A stretch of DNA of 64,000 bases from Chitinophagaceae bacterium (GCA_003168265.1 PMSV01000002.1:78950-142949); one strand, 5' to 3'; shown: positions 9,155 to 17,680, counted from the first letter of the stretch. The notes: a model not told the origin generated them from the sequence alone. Program-made: numbers and translations.

Positions 9155-10657
9155 TCAAAACCAAGCCCCTATATAGGGAAGTTTCCGGAATTCCATCTTT
9201 TCTATGCGGGATACGAATAGGATGAACCCGGCGGTTAAAAAGCTGGCCAGACTCAGGCTGAACAGATTGCTTTTCCAAAAACCAGTCAGGAAATGGTGCA
9301 GGAAATAAAGCAGCGCCACGATGACCATGTAGGCGACCAGTTTTTTGGCAGGATAGGGGATCGGGTAGGCCTTTTGTCCCCAGTAATAGGAGATGACCAT
9401 CATGCTTCCATAGCATAAGAAGGTGGCCCAGGCGCTTGCCATATATCCGAAATAAGGGATGAAAAAATAATTAATGATCAGGGTGATGGCTGCTCCGGTA
9501 AGCGTAATATAAGCTCCGGCCGTTGTTTTTCCGGTTAACCTGTACCAGATGGAGAGATTATAGTAAATGCCCAGGAACATATTGGCAAATAACAGGATCG
9601 GGACTATTTTCAAACCTTCCCACATTTTCGGGTCGCGTATGATCAGCACTTTCCAGACATTCACATAAAGAGAAGCAACCAGGAACATGGCACAAATCAC
9701 GATCACAAAAAATTTCATTACACGGGCATATGTTCTCGGCGCATTCTGATCGGTCGATTGTTTAAAGAAAAATGGCTCCGCCCCGAGACGGAAAGCCTGT
9801 ATAAACAAAGAGATAAGCAGGGATAATTTATAGCAGGCGTTGTAGATTCCCACCTGGAAAGTGGCAGCCTCCTTAGGTAAAGGCAGCCATTTTTCCAGCA
9901 TGACCCTGTCAAAAGTCTCATTGATTATCCCACCGAAGCCTGCGATGGTAAGGGGAAGGGAATAGAGAACGATTTCCTTCCAGAGCCGGGTATTGACCTC
10001 CCAACGGAATAGAAATAACTCCTTTACCAATACTGCTAACTGGAAAAGGGATTGAGCAAGATTTCCTATAAGAACATAGCCGACTCCAAATCCTGCGCTG
10101 TAAAAGAAAAGCAGGATGCTGTCAGGATGCTTCTTATACAGTGAGGGGAAGACGGAAAGGAAAAAATAGGTTACCAGAATATTGATCAGGATGCCTGTGA
10201 CCCGAATAAAAGCATATTTTCTTGGTCTTCCTTCATATCGGAGTTTGGCAAAGGGTATGGTGGAAATGGTATCCAGTGCAATGATGAAGGCGCTGATCGT
10301 AATGTATTCGGGATGGTTGTCGATGCCGATGAATTGGGCTATCTGCTGCCGGTAAAATATAGTTATAGCCGTGATGATGGTTGTGCTGATCAACAATGAA
10401 GTAATGATCGTATTATAAACGTCCTTCTCATGCTCCTTTTTTTGTATATAGCGGAAATAGGCCGTTTCAAAGCCAAACATGGTCAGGGTATAAAGAAAAG
10501 GGATCATGGAATATACCAGGGCCATTTTCCCGAACTCCGTAGTTCCTATGAACTCATGGGTGAGATAGGGGGTTAGAAGGACATTCAGGAGTCGGGCAAA
10601 AATGGAACTTGCTCCATACCAGATAGTCTGCCCCGCCAGTTTTTTAATGCTGCTCAA
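9155..10657 (-). CDS. Polysaccharide flippase (MOP superfamily, Wzx-like)
   Basis: This 500-residue protein is almost entirely transmembrane helices and begins with the family-typical IKKLAGQTIWYGASSIFARLLN. It ends in a short charged tail. Members move undecaprenyl-linked oligosaccharides or related lipids across the inner membrane. The start appears to be TTG at 10657, because no ATG lies at the right place and a perfect -7 box is 16 bp upstream. There is no glycosyltransferase cluster around it, so the lipid-linked substrate is unknown. Confidence 0.88.
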   Translation of the reverse strand: MSSIKKLAGQTIWYGASSIFARLLNVLLTPYLTHEFIGTTEFGKMALVYSMIPFLYTLTMFGFETAYFRYIQKKEHEKDVYNTIITSLLISTTIITAITIFYRQQIAQFIGIDNHPEYITISAFIIALDTISTIPFAKLRYEGRPRKYAFIRVTGILINILVTYFFLSVFPSLYKKHPDSILLFFYSAGFGVGYVLIGNLAQSLFQLAVLVKELFLFRWEVNTRLWKEIVLYSLPLTIAGFGGIINETFDRVMLEKWLPLPKEAATFQVGIYNACYKLSLLISLFIQAFRLGAEPFFFKQSTDQNAPRTYARVMKFFVIVICAMFLVASLYVNVWKVLIIRDPKMWEGLKIVPILLFANMFLGIYYNLSIWYRLTGKTTAGAYITLTGAAITLIINYFFIPYFGYMASAWATFLCYGSMMVISYYWGQKAYPIPYPAKKLVAYMVIVALLYFLHHFLTGFWKSNLFSLSLASFLTAGFILFVSRIEKMEFRKLPYIGAWF

Positions 10658-10673
10658 ATAAGAGATTTAAAGG

Positions 10674-10681
10674 CAAAAATA
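10674..10681 (-). promoter_or_regulatory. Bacteroidota -7 promoter box for the flippase gene
   Basis: On the minus strand the sequence is TATTTTTG, an exact TAnnTTTG match, 16 bp before the TTG start at 10657. No clear -33 TTG is visible. It supports the TTG start, since any start further upstream would precede transcription. Confidence 0.5.
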
Positions 10682-10898
10682 AAGGGCCTCAGGTGATTTT
10701 AGATTTCTTTATGATTGGCTTTCCAGGCTTTTATAAAATTGCATGTGGAGAATGGCAGATTTACCCAGCCTTCCCGGATGGATCAAATCCCGAAATCCCT
10801 AATTTCGCTCTAAATTTCAAGAATAAAACCGAGCCGCCACCAGAACAATTTGAATGGGAGGTTCCTTCTGACAAATAAAAACCCTAAAATACATACAG

Positions 10899-11714
10899 AT
10901 GAAAAAGATCTTTATCCTCACTTTATCTCTATTCTTCTTTTCCAGGACAGGTTTTGCACAACAGCCCCAGGCTTATGAAAGCAGGCTGGAATACCAAAAG
11001 ACTATGCAACAAGTGGCTGCGATCGATATTCCCTATCAAAACGGGGTAACTGAAGATGCCATCAATGAGTATATGAGCAAGAAGGGATTTAAAGGATCAG
11101 GTTCAAAGGGATTTACCCTTTTCCGTGGTGTGAAACTCGATGAAACGGATACGACTTCAAGCGATCTTTATTTTAAAATTGAAAGAAAGAAAAAGGACAG
11201 GGATTTTACCGTAATTACCCTTCTTGCCACTAGAACAAATATGGATATTCTGACCAGGCCCACAATGGACAGCAGCGGCCAAACGGATAAGGCCAAGGCT
11301 TTTTTGAATAATCTTGTTCCCTATATTGATGAGCACAATACCGATGTGGAAGTTGGCAAACAGCAGGAAGTGATCAAAAAAAACCAAAAAAAGATCAATG
11401 GGCTGATCACTGATTCCACAGACCTTGAAAAGAAAATCCGGAACCTGCTTTCCGACCAGGCGCAGAATAAAAGCGATATTCTTGCCCAGACCAGTCTGAT
11501 CCAAAACAATGTCAGCGCCGATCTGAATGTCAAGAACAAGGATCAGAAAAAAATGAATAAACTCCTGGATGAACAGGATAATATCGCAAAAAAACTAAGA
11601 AAGGCACAGGCCGATCTGGGTGAGACGAAGACCGATCTGACCAACCAATACAAAGAGGCAGATAGGCAACAACAGATTTTAGATGCAATAAGGGCGAAGA
11701 AAAAGATGAGCTGA
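10899..11714 (+). CDS. Secreted protein of unknown function with coiled-coil C-terminal half
   Basis: I do not recognise a family. The 271-residue product has a clear signal peptide (about 1-20, ending FAQQ). A globular region to about residue 150 contains a repeated GFKGSGSKGFTLFRG stretch. The C-terminal 120 residues are rich in Lys, Gln, Asp and Leu with heptad-like spacing, which suggests an extended coiled coil. It lies 9 bp upstream of a chagasin-like inhibitor gene, so the two may be co-transcribed. A periplasmic or outer-membrane-associated location is inferred from the signal peptide. Confidence 0.75.
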   Translation: MKKIFILTLSLFFFSRTGFAQQPQAYESRLEYQKTMQQVAAIDIPYQNGVTEDAINEYMSKKGFKGSGSKGFTLFRGVKLDETDTTSSDLYFKIERKKKDRDFTVITLLATRTNMDILTRPTMDSSGQTDKAKAFLNNLVPYIDEHNTDVEVGKQQEVIKKNQKKINGLITDSTDLEKKIRNLLSDQAQNKSDILAQTSLIQNNVSADLNVKNKDQKKMNKLLDEQDNIAKKLRKAQADLGETKTDLTNQYKEADRQQQILDAIRAKKKMS

Positions 11715-11723
11715 TTTTTTACA

Positions 11724-12107
11724 ATGCCGGCTATGTTTAAAATATACATTATATCATTGATCCTGTTATGCAATATTAATACTTCATTTTGCCAAACAAA
11801 TAAGGATAGTGTAGAAACAGCATATATTAAAATAAAACCCGACAGCTTCAGGATCATCCGCTTTAAAAGTCTGGCCACTGCGGGCTTTATCTGGTTTTTT
11901 GAAAATCCTGATTCCCTAGTGATCCGTGTTTCAAAAAAAGCCAATGATTTCGGGCAAACTGATAAAAGGATCGGAGACAGCGGTTATGAGGTTTTCGATG
12001 TGAAGGCTTTGAGAACAGGGAAAGCGCGCCTGGTCTTTAATTTGGAACGGCCGTGGAACCGGAGCGCAATTATCAGAACAAAAATATATATGGTAGACGT
12101 GCGGTAG
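11724..12107 (+). CDS. Chagasin-like cysteine-protease inhibitor (I42 family), putative
   Basis: This small secreted protein (127 residues, signal peptide about 1-23) shows three loop motifs of chagasin-type inhibitors in the right order. They are a SLATAGFIW loop at about 49-57 in place of NPTTGF, a GDSG turn at 84-87 in place of GxGG, and RPW at 109-111 at the end of a beta strand. In known members these loops plug the active site of papain-like cysteine proteases. The first loop departs from consensus, so the target or activity may differ. The gene follows the coiled-coil secreted protein gene directly. A second ATG at 11733 is a possible start. Confidence 0.6.
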   Translation: MPAMFKIYIISLILLCNINTSFCQTNKDSVETAYIKIKPDSFRIIRFKSLATAGFIWFFENPDSLVIRVSKKANDFGQTDKRIGDSGYEVFDVKALRTGKARLVFNLERPWNRSAIIRTKIYMVDVR

Positions 12108-12113
12108 GTAAAA

Positions 12114-12515
12114 CTAGGAAAAGCGGATTTTTTGGCGAGCACCTTTTATTTCGGAATTTTTCTTTTTGGATGTAATTCTCTTTTCCTTAGAAGCTGCCGT
12201 CGGTTTGGTGGCAATCCTCTTTTTTTCTTTCTTCAGGGACCTGATGATGAGGTTGTTCATTTTTTCAACCACTTCTTCCTTATTGGCGAGCTGTGTTCTA
12301 TGAATTTGAGACCGAACCTGCAGAATCCCCTCGGAATTGATCCTCGAATCCAGTTTTTCAAATAATCGTCTTTTTGCCTGCTCATCCAATAAGCGGGAAG
12401 CATTAATATCAAAATACCCTTCCACCATGGTCTCGACCTTGTTAACATTCTGACCTCCCTTGCCTCCGCTTCGGGCTGTCCGGAATACAATTTCTGGTGA
12501 AACATCTATCTTCAT
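12114..12515 (-). CDS. arfB: Alternative ribosome-rescue peptidyl-tRNA hydrolase ArfB
   Basis: ArfB binds stalled ribosomes lacking a complete codon and hydrolyses the peptidyl-tRNA. The 133-residue protein has the catalytic GGQ at residues 20-22 within RSGGKGGQNVNKVET. It has the long Lys/Arg-rich C-terminal tail that enters the mRNA channel in characterised ArfB (YaeJ). The gene is convergent with the chagasin-like gene, 6 bp away. Its first 107 bp are partly duplicated nearby (see the repeat at 12409-12732). A -7 box ends only 4 bp before the ATG, so the message may lack a leader. Confidence 0.93.
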   Translation of the reverse strand: MKIDVSPEIVFRTARSGGKGGQNVNKVETMVEGYFDINASRLLDEQAKRRLFEKLDSRINSEGILQVRSQIHRTQLANKEEVVEKMNNLIIRSLKKEKKRIATKPTAASKEKRITSKKKNSEIKGARQKIRFS

Positions 12516-12519
12516 AATG

Positions 12520-12527
12520 CAAAACTA
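12520..12527 (-). promoter_or_regulatory. -7 promoter box of arfB
   Basis: Minus-strand TAGTTTTG is an exact TAnnTTTG match ending 4 bp before the arfB ATG at 12515. A transcript starting 4-9 bp beyond the box would begin at or inside the start codon. Confidence 0.45.
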
Positions 12528-12544
12528 CAAATAAACTAATCCGG

Positions 12545-12597
12545 ATGAGAGTGTTAACCCTTGGGTTTTTGATGACCCGGACGGGGTAGTGATTTTT
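12545..12597 (+). pseudogene. Truncated dtd remnant
   Basis: The first seven bases match the dtd start. After a 139-bp deletion the sequence continues with a stretch matching dtd codons for INLRVFDDPDGV. The reading frame is broken and ends in a TAG after 14 codons. It is the left-hand dtd copy of the duplication. Confidence 0.75.
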
Positions 12598-12703
12598 CCA
12601 TATACCCATCTACCATGGTCCCGACCTTGCTAACATTCTGACCTCCATTGCCTCCACTTCGGGCTGTCCGGGATACGATTTCTGGTGAAACATCTATCTT
12701 CAT
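12598..12703 (-). pseudogene. Truncated arfB remnant
   Basis: From an ATG at 12703 about 35 codons parallel the ArfB N-terminus, including GGQ. There are amino-acid changes (FRT to SRT, GKGGQNVNKVE to GNGGQNVSKVG), after which similarity ends at the duplication junction. The frame runs on into reversed dtd sequence and stops at 12554. The many non-synonymous changes suggest no selection. Confidence 0.75.
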
Positions 12704-12732
12704 AATGGCAAACTACAAATAAACTAATCCGG

Positions 12733-13185
12733 ATGAGAGCGGTTATCCAAAGAGTACACCAGGCCAGTGTGGAGATCGAAGGCAGAGAACATTCATCCAT
12801 AGGCAGGGGCCTGCTCATATTGCTGGGAATCGAGGACGCGGACGGTTTGGAAGATATCGAATGGCTTAGCGGAAAGATCATTAACCTTAGGGTTTTTGAT
12901 GATCCGGACGGGGTAATGAATCTTTCAGTCAAACAAATCGGGGGTGAGGTCCTGCTTGTAAGTCAATTTACGTTGCATGCATCAACGAAAAAGGGGAACC
13001 GTCCCTCTTATATCAGGGCAAGCAACCCGGAAAAGGCCATTCCGCTCTACGAGCAAATGATCCTTCAGCTCCAGGGCGACCTGGGTCAAATCATCGGAAA
13101 AGGAATCTTCGGCGCTCACATGCAAGTGGCGCTGATCAACGATGGACCGGTGACCATAATCATCGACACCAGGAACAGGGAATAA
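12733..13185 (+). CDS. dtd: D-aminoacyl-tRNA deacylase
   Basis: Dtd removes D-amino acids, and glycine mischarged on tRNA(Ala), from tRNA during translation proofreading. The protein has the standard length of 150 residues. It carries both signatures: SQFTL at about 77-81, and the NDGPVT block at 136-141 that contains the cross-subunit Gly-cisPro element. It is divergent from arfB, another translation quality-control gene. The short shared upstream region was part of the old duplication. Confidence 0.95.
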   Translation: MRAVIQRVHQASVEIEGREHSSIGRGLLILLGIEDADGLEDIEWLSGKIINLRVFDDPDGVMNLSVKQIGGEVLLVSQFTLHASTKKGNRPSYIRASNPEKAIPLYEQMILQLQGDLGQIIGKGIFGAHMQVALINDGPVTIIIDTRNRE

Positions 13186-13272
13186 ATGAAACCGGGCATG
13201 AGTATTCTGTTGAGCAAGGGAAATGAATGAGCGAAGTCCATCTGGCAAACAGAGAAAACAATAAATATTCAG

Positions 13273-14058
13273 ATGAAAAAGCAGGTTTTTGTGGTAAATG
13301 CATTCGCGCGGCATACTTTCGGAGGAAATCCGGCGGCCGTCTTGCCATTGGATGAATGGCTCCCTGTTGATACGCTTCAGAATATTGCCATGCAGCATAA
13401 TCTTTCGGAGACGGCTTTTGTAGTCCCAAAGGGAGAGGACTATGAGATCCGCTGGTTTACTCCCGCTCTTGAGGTAGCGCTTTGCGGACATGCTACCCTG
13501 GCGGCGGCCCATGTTTATTTTGAGCACCTGGGCTTCAGAAGGGAGAAGATTCGCTTCCATTCAAAAAGCGGAGTGCTGCCCGTAGCTCGAAAAGCTCCGG
13601 GTTGGCTGACCCTTGATTTTCCGGCCGATGAACCTCGCCAAACGGATTGGCCCGATCTGATTGAATCCTGCCTGAAAGAGAAGCCACTGGAGATTTATGG
13701 AGGTTCGACGGATTATCTGGCAATCCTCGGGGACCAACAGGCCATTGAGAAACTGGATCCGGATTTTTCACAGCTATCCCGGCTTTCGTCGAGGGGCCTG
13801 ATCGTCTCGGCACCCGGAAATGACTCAGATTTCGTTTCAAGGTGCTTCTATCCGCAGGCCGGTATCAATGAAGATCCTGTTACCGGTTCCGCACACACGC
13901 TTTTGACACCTTATTGGGGACGAAAACTGGGTAAGGAAAAGCTAACTGCCATCCAGCTATCTGCCAGAAAGGGCTATTTGGAATGCGAAATGCAAGGCGA
14001 CCGTGTCCTCATCAGCGGTAGTGCGATTACTTATTTACAGGGAGATATCTTTATATAA
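13273..14058 (+). CDS. PhzF family isomerase-like protein
   Basis: The 261-residue protein belongs to the PhzF family, related to diaminopimelate epimerase. It has FGGNPAAVLPL near residue 16, the NLSETAFV block with the catalytic-type Glu46, and EDPVTGSAHTLLTPYW in the second half. PhzF itself isomerises a phenazine precursor. No other phenazine genes are nearby, so this is a general PhzF-fold enzyme of unknown substrate. It precedes the mazG-like gene by 11 bp and is probably co-transcribed with it. Confidence 0.88.
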   Translation: MKKQVFVVNAFARHTFGGNPAAVLPLDEWLPVDTLQNIAMQHNLSETAFVVPKGEDYEIRWFTPALEVALCGHATLAAAHVYFEHLGFRREKIRFHSKSGVLPVARKAPGWLTLDFPADEPRQTDWPDLIESCLKEKPLEIYGGSTDYLAILGDQQAIEKLDPDFSQLSRLSSRGLIVSAPGNDSDFVSRCFYPQAGINEDPVTGSAHTLLTPYWGRKLGKEKLTAIQLSARKGYLECEMQGDRVLISGSAITYLQGDIFI

Positions 14059-14069
14059 TTGTTCAACAA

Positions 14070-14399
14070 ATGACTATTCAGGAAGCGCAAAAAAATGTCG
14101 ACGGCTGGATCCAAAACCAGGGTGTCCGCTATTTCAGTGAACTCACCAATATGGCCATTCTGACGGAAGAAGTCGGGGAAGTAGCCCGCCTGATGAGCCG
14201 TCTTTATGGGGATCAATCATTTAAAGAATCCGATAAAAACAAGGAACTTGGAGATGAGTTGGCTGATGTGCTTTGGGTATTGATCTGCATTGCAAATCAA
14301 ACAGGAATTGATCTGGAGCAGGCATTGGAAAAGAATTTTACGAAAAAAACGATTCGGGACGCACAAAGGCACCTCAATAACGAGAAGCTGCAAGGATAG
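14070..14399 (+). CDS. MazG-like nucleotide pyrophosphohydrolase
   Basis: This small all-alpha NTP pyrophosphatase (109 residues) has the metal-binding pair EEVGE at about 31-35 and ELGDELADVLW further on. These enzymes hydrolyse canonical or aberrant NTPs to NMP and pyrophosphate; the preferred nucleotide is unknown. It resembles single-domain MazG proteins rather than the tandem E. coli MazG. It ends 4 bp from the convergent membrane-protein gene. Confidence 0.9.
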   Translation: MTIQEAQKNVDGWIQNQGVRYFSELTNMAILTEEVGEVARLMSRLYGDQSFKESDKNKELGDELADVLWVLICIANQTGIDLEQALEKNFTKKTIRDAQRHLNNEKLQG

Positions 14400-14403
14400 G
14401 TGA

Positions 14404-15546
14404 TCAGCCCTTAGAAAAGTCTAGTTTGCAAAGTTCAGCAGCAGCATGCAACCTGCCTTGCCTTATATAATCGGTGAGTTGCAGGAGACGGGGCCTGAAA
14501 AGATCAGCTTCCATTCCGTAGGCTTCCTTTATCCTGTTCCATTCCCTATCGGAAATTGTTGCACCGAGGGAGACAGCGATAGTAAAAAGATCCAGAAGGA
14601 AATACCTCTCCTTTTCGCTCACTTTCTGAAGGCATTGCAGAAATAGGTCCCAGCGGTCGTATTGCTTATCCCGATCAATGTGGAGCAGGTGCTGAAACCT
14701 TAATAATAACACGATAATATTGGGATGGTAGCACCTGGCCATGACAACTGCATTTCCGATAGCGCGCAGGCAACCTGTTCTCCCATCATCTGATAATTGA
14801 TCCAGCAACTGATCATGGAGCACATGATCGCTCAGATGATTGCTCAGTGCAAATCCCATCAGCCGCAGCCTGGCTTCCCTGACTACGCGGTGAATCACCA
14901 TTCCATTCCAGAAACATTCCACCGGCAACGCAGTATATTTGATGGATATTCCAAAAATGAAGGGGCCAAAACCCAGACTAAGGACCTTTTTGGCTGCAAA
15001 ATTGGTAATGACGATCTTCAATTTATACAATAGTCCCAGGATAAAGAGATTTCTCTTTGATACCTGTTCAAATGGGTCAATCCCCAGGATCTGCATTTCC
15101 GGATCGGGCAACTCAAGCGCTGTCCGTGCTAAAATATTCGTTACGTTAAAAGGCCCGCTTTTTAAAAAATCTTTCTTGTGTGAATGGATATTTATGAGTT
15201 CACTCACTTCATGGACGGCTTTGATGGCAATAATGAACAGAAGATAGAACTCTATTGCTACTGCAATTGCAGTCATTCCGCCTAACAGGGAATAGTGGAA
15301 CAACCACGGCCTGTTCTGCAGGCGCAGGTCAATAAGGACCGTTGGCCATACGCATAGAAATCCTGTGAGGCCGGAGAGAAACACTCCTTTGCGGGAGATG
15401 AAATTTATCTTATTTTGAAGGGCCTCATCTGTCAGATCAAAGACATTATGGTCAAGCTCCCTTTTTCCGAAAACCCCCAAATAATAAACTCCGAATCTCT
15501 CGAGCAGGGGTTGCTTACGCTCTTTAAAGACGATCTGTGAAGCCAT
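14404..15546 (-). CDS. Membrane protein of unknown function
   Basis: I do not recognise a characterised family. The 380-residue protein has hydrophobic segments at about 54-73, 86-112 and 187-213. A conserved-looking VHEVSELINIHSHK motif follows the second one. The C-terminal half is soluble, rich in Leu, Arg and His, and looks alpha-helical. There is no signal peptide, and the first 50 residues are probably cytoplasmic. It is divergent from glyS and convergent with the mazG-like gene, so it is likely its own transcription unit. Confidence 0.75.
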   Translation of the reverse strand: MASQIVFKERKQPLLERFGVYYLGVFGKRELDHNVFDLTDEALQNKINFISRKGVFLSGLTGFLCVWPTVLIDLRLQNRPWLFHYSLLGGMTAIAVAIEFYLLFIIAIKAVHEVSELINIHSHKKDFLKSGPFNVTNILARTALELPDPEMQILGIDPFEQVSKRNLFILGLLYKLKIVITNFAAKKVLSLGFGPFIFGISIKYTALPVECFWNGMVIHRVVREARLRLMGFALSNHLSDHVLHDQLLDQLSDDGRTGCLRAIGNAVVMARCYHPNIIVLLLRFQHLLHIDRDKQYDRWDLFLQCLQKVSEKERYFLLDLFTIAVSLGATISDREWNRIKEAYGMEADLFRPRLLQLTDYIRQGRLHAAAELCKLDFSKG

Positions 15547-15620
15547 GATTAAAGATAGTTCAAATAGAAAGATTGCTTGTTCAGGTTCCGCCTATCTTTC
15601 TATTTTTTGTTTTAATAATT

Positions 15621-15628
15621 TACTTTTG
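15621..15628 (+). promoter_or_regulatory. -7 promoter box of glyS
   Basis: TACTTTTG is an exact TAnnTTTG match, 8 bp before the glyS ATG. No well-spaced -33 TTG is visible. The distance implies a very short or absent 5' leader. Confidence 0.5.
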
Positions 15629-15636
15629 CATCCACT

Positions 15637-17094
15637 ATGGCTAATGACAATAAAAGATTCCTGGATATCATTGCACATTGCAAGGAATATGGTTTTATTT
15701 TTCCGTCCAGCGAGATTTATGACGGCTTGAGTGCAGTTTATGATTACGGGCAATGGGGAAGCGAGCTAAAGAAGAATATTAAAGACTATTGGTGGAAGAG
15801 CATGACCCAGCTTCATGAAAACATTGTGGGGATCGATGCCGCTATATTCATGCATCCTACCACCTGGAAGGCCAGCGGACATGTGGATAATTTCAGCGAT
15901 CCCATGATCGACAACAAAGACAGTAATAAAAGATACCGCGTTGATCATCTGATCGAGGATTTTGCGGCGGAATTGCGATCAAAGGGGGAAGAGGACCAGG
16001 CAAGGGAACTGATAGAGGAGATGGAGCGTTTACTGGCTGCCAATGATTTTGATTCGCTGAAAAAACTGATTGAAGAAAGGAAGATCAAATGCGCTGTCAG
16101 TGGGACTTCCAACTGGACGGATGTGCGCCAGTTCAATCTCATGTTCTCCACTCAATTGGGCAGTATTTCGGAAGATGCCAGTGAAATTTATTTGCGGCCC
16201 GAGACGGCACAGGGAATTTTTGTGAATTTCCTGAATGTGCAGAAAACCGGCCGTATGAAGATTCCCTTTGGAATTGCACAGGTGGGAAAGGCCTTTAGAA
16301 ATGAAATCGTAGCGCGGCAATTTATTTTTCGCATGCGCGAGTTTGAACAGATGGAAATGCAATACTTTATCCGCCCTCATACTCAGAAAAAATGGTATGA
16401 GCATTGGAAGGAAGAAAGAATGAAATGGCATCTGAGCCTTGGAATTGAAAGGGAAAAATACAGGTTCCATGACCATGTCAAACTAGCACATTATGCCGAT
16501 GCAGCCTGTGATATCGAATATGAATTCCCGATCGGTTTTAAAGAAGTGGAAGGAATTCATTCCAGGACTGATTTTGATCTGAGCAGCCATCAGAAATACA
16601 GCAAAAAGAAAATGCAGTATTTCGACAATGAGCTGGATGAAAATGGCAAACCTTATGGCAATTATATCCCCTTTGTGATTGAAACATCGATCGGCCTGGA
16701 CCGGATGTTCCTATTGATCATCAGCAATTCATATACAGAGGAGGACTTGAGCACAGCCGAAAAACAGGATAGCCGGGTCGTATTAAAGATCCCGGCATTG
16801 ATAGCCCCTGTGAAGCTGGCCATACTCCCTCTTGTGAAAAAGGACGGCCTTCCTGAAATAGCCCGCGGCATAATGGATAAATGCAAAACTTATATGCGTT
16901 GTTTCTATGAAGAAAAAGATACCATCGGGAAAAGGTACAGGCGTATGGATGCTATCGGCACTCCTTTCTGTGTGACTATAGATCATCAGACAAAAGAAGA
17001 CAACACAGTTACGGTTCGTTACCGCGATACGATGCAGCAGGAAAGAATTGCAATTCACAATATTCTCGCTGTTGTGGAAAAACAAATTCGTTAA
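15637..17094 (+). CDS. glyS: Glycyl-tRNA synthetase, single-chain (alpha2) type
   Basis: This class II synthetase charges tRNA(Gly). The 485-residue length and the N-terminal YGFIFPSSEIYDGLSAVYDYGQWG mark the homodimeric form rather than the bacterial GlyQ/GlyS heterotetramer. Class II motifs are visible in LRPETAQGIFVNF, RNEIVARQFIFRMREFEQMEMQYF and the C-terminal SIGLDRMFL. The anticodon-binding domain follows with KLAILPLVKKDG and IGKRYRRMDAIGTPFCVTID. A two-gene GlyQ/GlyS system was not seen in the window. Confidence 0.97.
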   Translation: MANDNKRFLDIIAHCKEYGFIFPSSEIYDGLSAVYDYGQWGSELKKNIKDYWWKSMTQLHENIVGIDAAIFMHPTTWKASGHVDNFSDPMIDNKDSNKRYRVDHLIEDFAAELRSKGEEDQARELIEEMERLLAANDFDSLKKLIEERKIKCAVSGTSNWTDVRQFNLMFSTQLGSISEDASEIYLRPETAQGIFVNFLNVQKTGRMKIPFGIAQVGKAFRNEIVARQFIFRMREFEQMEMQYFIRPHTQKKWYEHWKEERMKWHLSLGIEREKYRFHDHVKLAHYADAACDIEYEFPIGFKEVEGIHSRTDFDLSSHQKYSKKKMQYFDNELDENGKPYGNYIPFVIETSIGLDRMFLLIISNSYTEEDLSTAEKQDSRVVLKIPALIAPVKLAILPLVKKDGLPEIARGIMDKCKTYMRCFYEEKDTIGKRYRRMDAIGTPFCVTIDHQTKEDNTVTVRYRDTMQQERIAIHNILAVVEKQIR

Positions 17095-17193
17095 GCACTT
17101 AGCCAAACTTCTACCTTAGTTTCAGGTTGCCAGCGCCAAATGATTTGAAGCTGACAGCCCGGACTATTGTGTTTACTTACTAACCTTAATTAA

Positions 17194-17589
17194 ATGACAA
17201 TGCTTACGTTTGAATTCCCAATCAACGCGATAGCTTTATTAGGCCTTCTCCTCGGCTCCGGCCTGATCGGATTTAGACTCAGGAGAAGCCAGATTGCCAA
17301 AATTCACAAGAAACTGGTGAAAGCGGAAAATGAAATGATCAACAGCCATGCAGAGATTCTCGAAATTCAAAAAGAGTATATCAGTTTGGAATTAAAATTG
17401 CGCGGGATTAAGGACCCGGTGATTGCTATCTCCAATCCGACAGAAGCTGCCACCCAGGAAAACCTGCCCGGCGGAGCGCTGAGAAAGAAGATGCTAATGA
17501 AGGATTTTACGCCTACGCGCCATGAAGGGTATAACCTGATTTATGATAACCTGGTCAAAAAGGAAGCCGGATTGAATGCTGCCTCCTGA
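17194..17589 (+). CDS. Small membrane-anchored protein with coiled coil
   Basis: I do not recognise a family. The 131-residue protein has one N-terminal transmembrane segment (about 8-26, INAIALLGLLLGSGLIGF) followed by RLRRSQ. A charged, heptad-like helical stretch lies at about 30-75, then a linker. The C-terminal motif EGYNLIYDNLVKKEAG resembles the end of the 65-residue protein encoded at 17839. The two genes are about 250 bp apart with a terminator between them, so they are separate transcripts. Confidence 0.65.
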   Translation: MTMLTFEFPINAIALLGLLLGSGLIGFRLRRSQIAKIHKKLVKAENEMINSHAEILEIQKEYISLELKLRGIKDPVIAISNPTEAATQENLPGGALRKKMLMKDFTPTRHEGYNLIYDNLVKKEAGLNAAS

Positions 17590-17680
17590 GCGCTTGTTTT
17601 TATATCTCTTGTTCTTAGATAGCTTGCCATCCATTTTTTTCAATATCCCTTGAATTCGGATCGGCCCTTAATTTTTTAGA

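Larger units (their letters stand above)
12409..12732. repeat. Imperfect tandem duplication scar between arfB and dtd
   Basis: The segment holding the arfB start and the short arfB-dtd spacer (about 12409-12544) recurs at about 12597-12732, offset by exactly 188 bp. Landmarks agree: the arfB start codons are at 12515 and 12703, and the dtd-type ATGAGAG is at 12545 and 12733. A piece of dtd at 12554-12597 matches the real dtd from 12881, an offset of 327 bp. The simplest reading is a tandem duplication with a unit of about 327 bp, followed by a 139-bp deletion inside the first dtd copy and point mutations. The intact arfB uses the left copy of the start and the intact dtd uses the right copy. 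Confidence 0.85.

Noticed and set aside
10693..10878. Open frame of 61 codons between the flippase and coiled-coil protein genes
   Set aside because: It is short, unlike any family, has no promoter box, and lies in a spacer expected between divergent genes.
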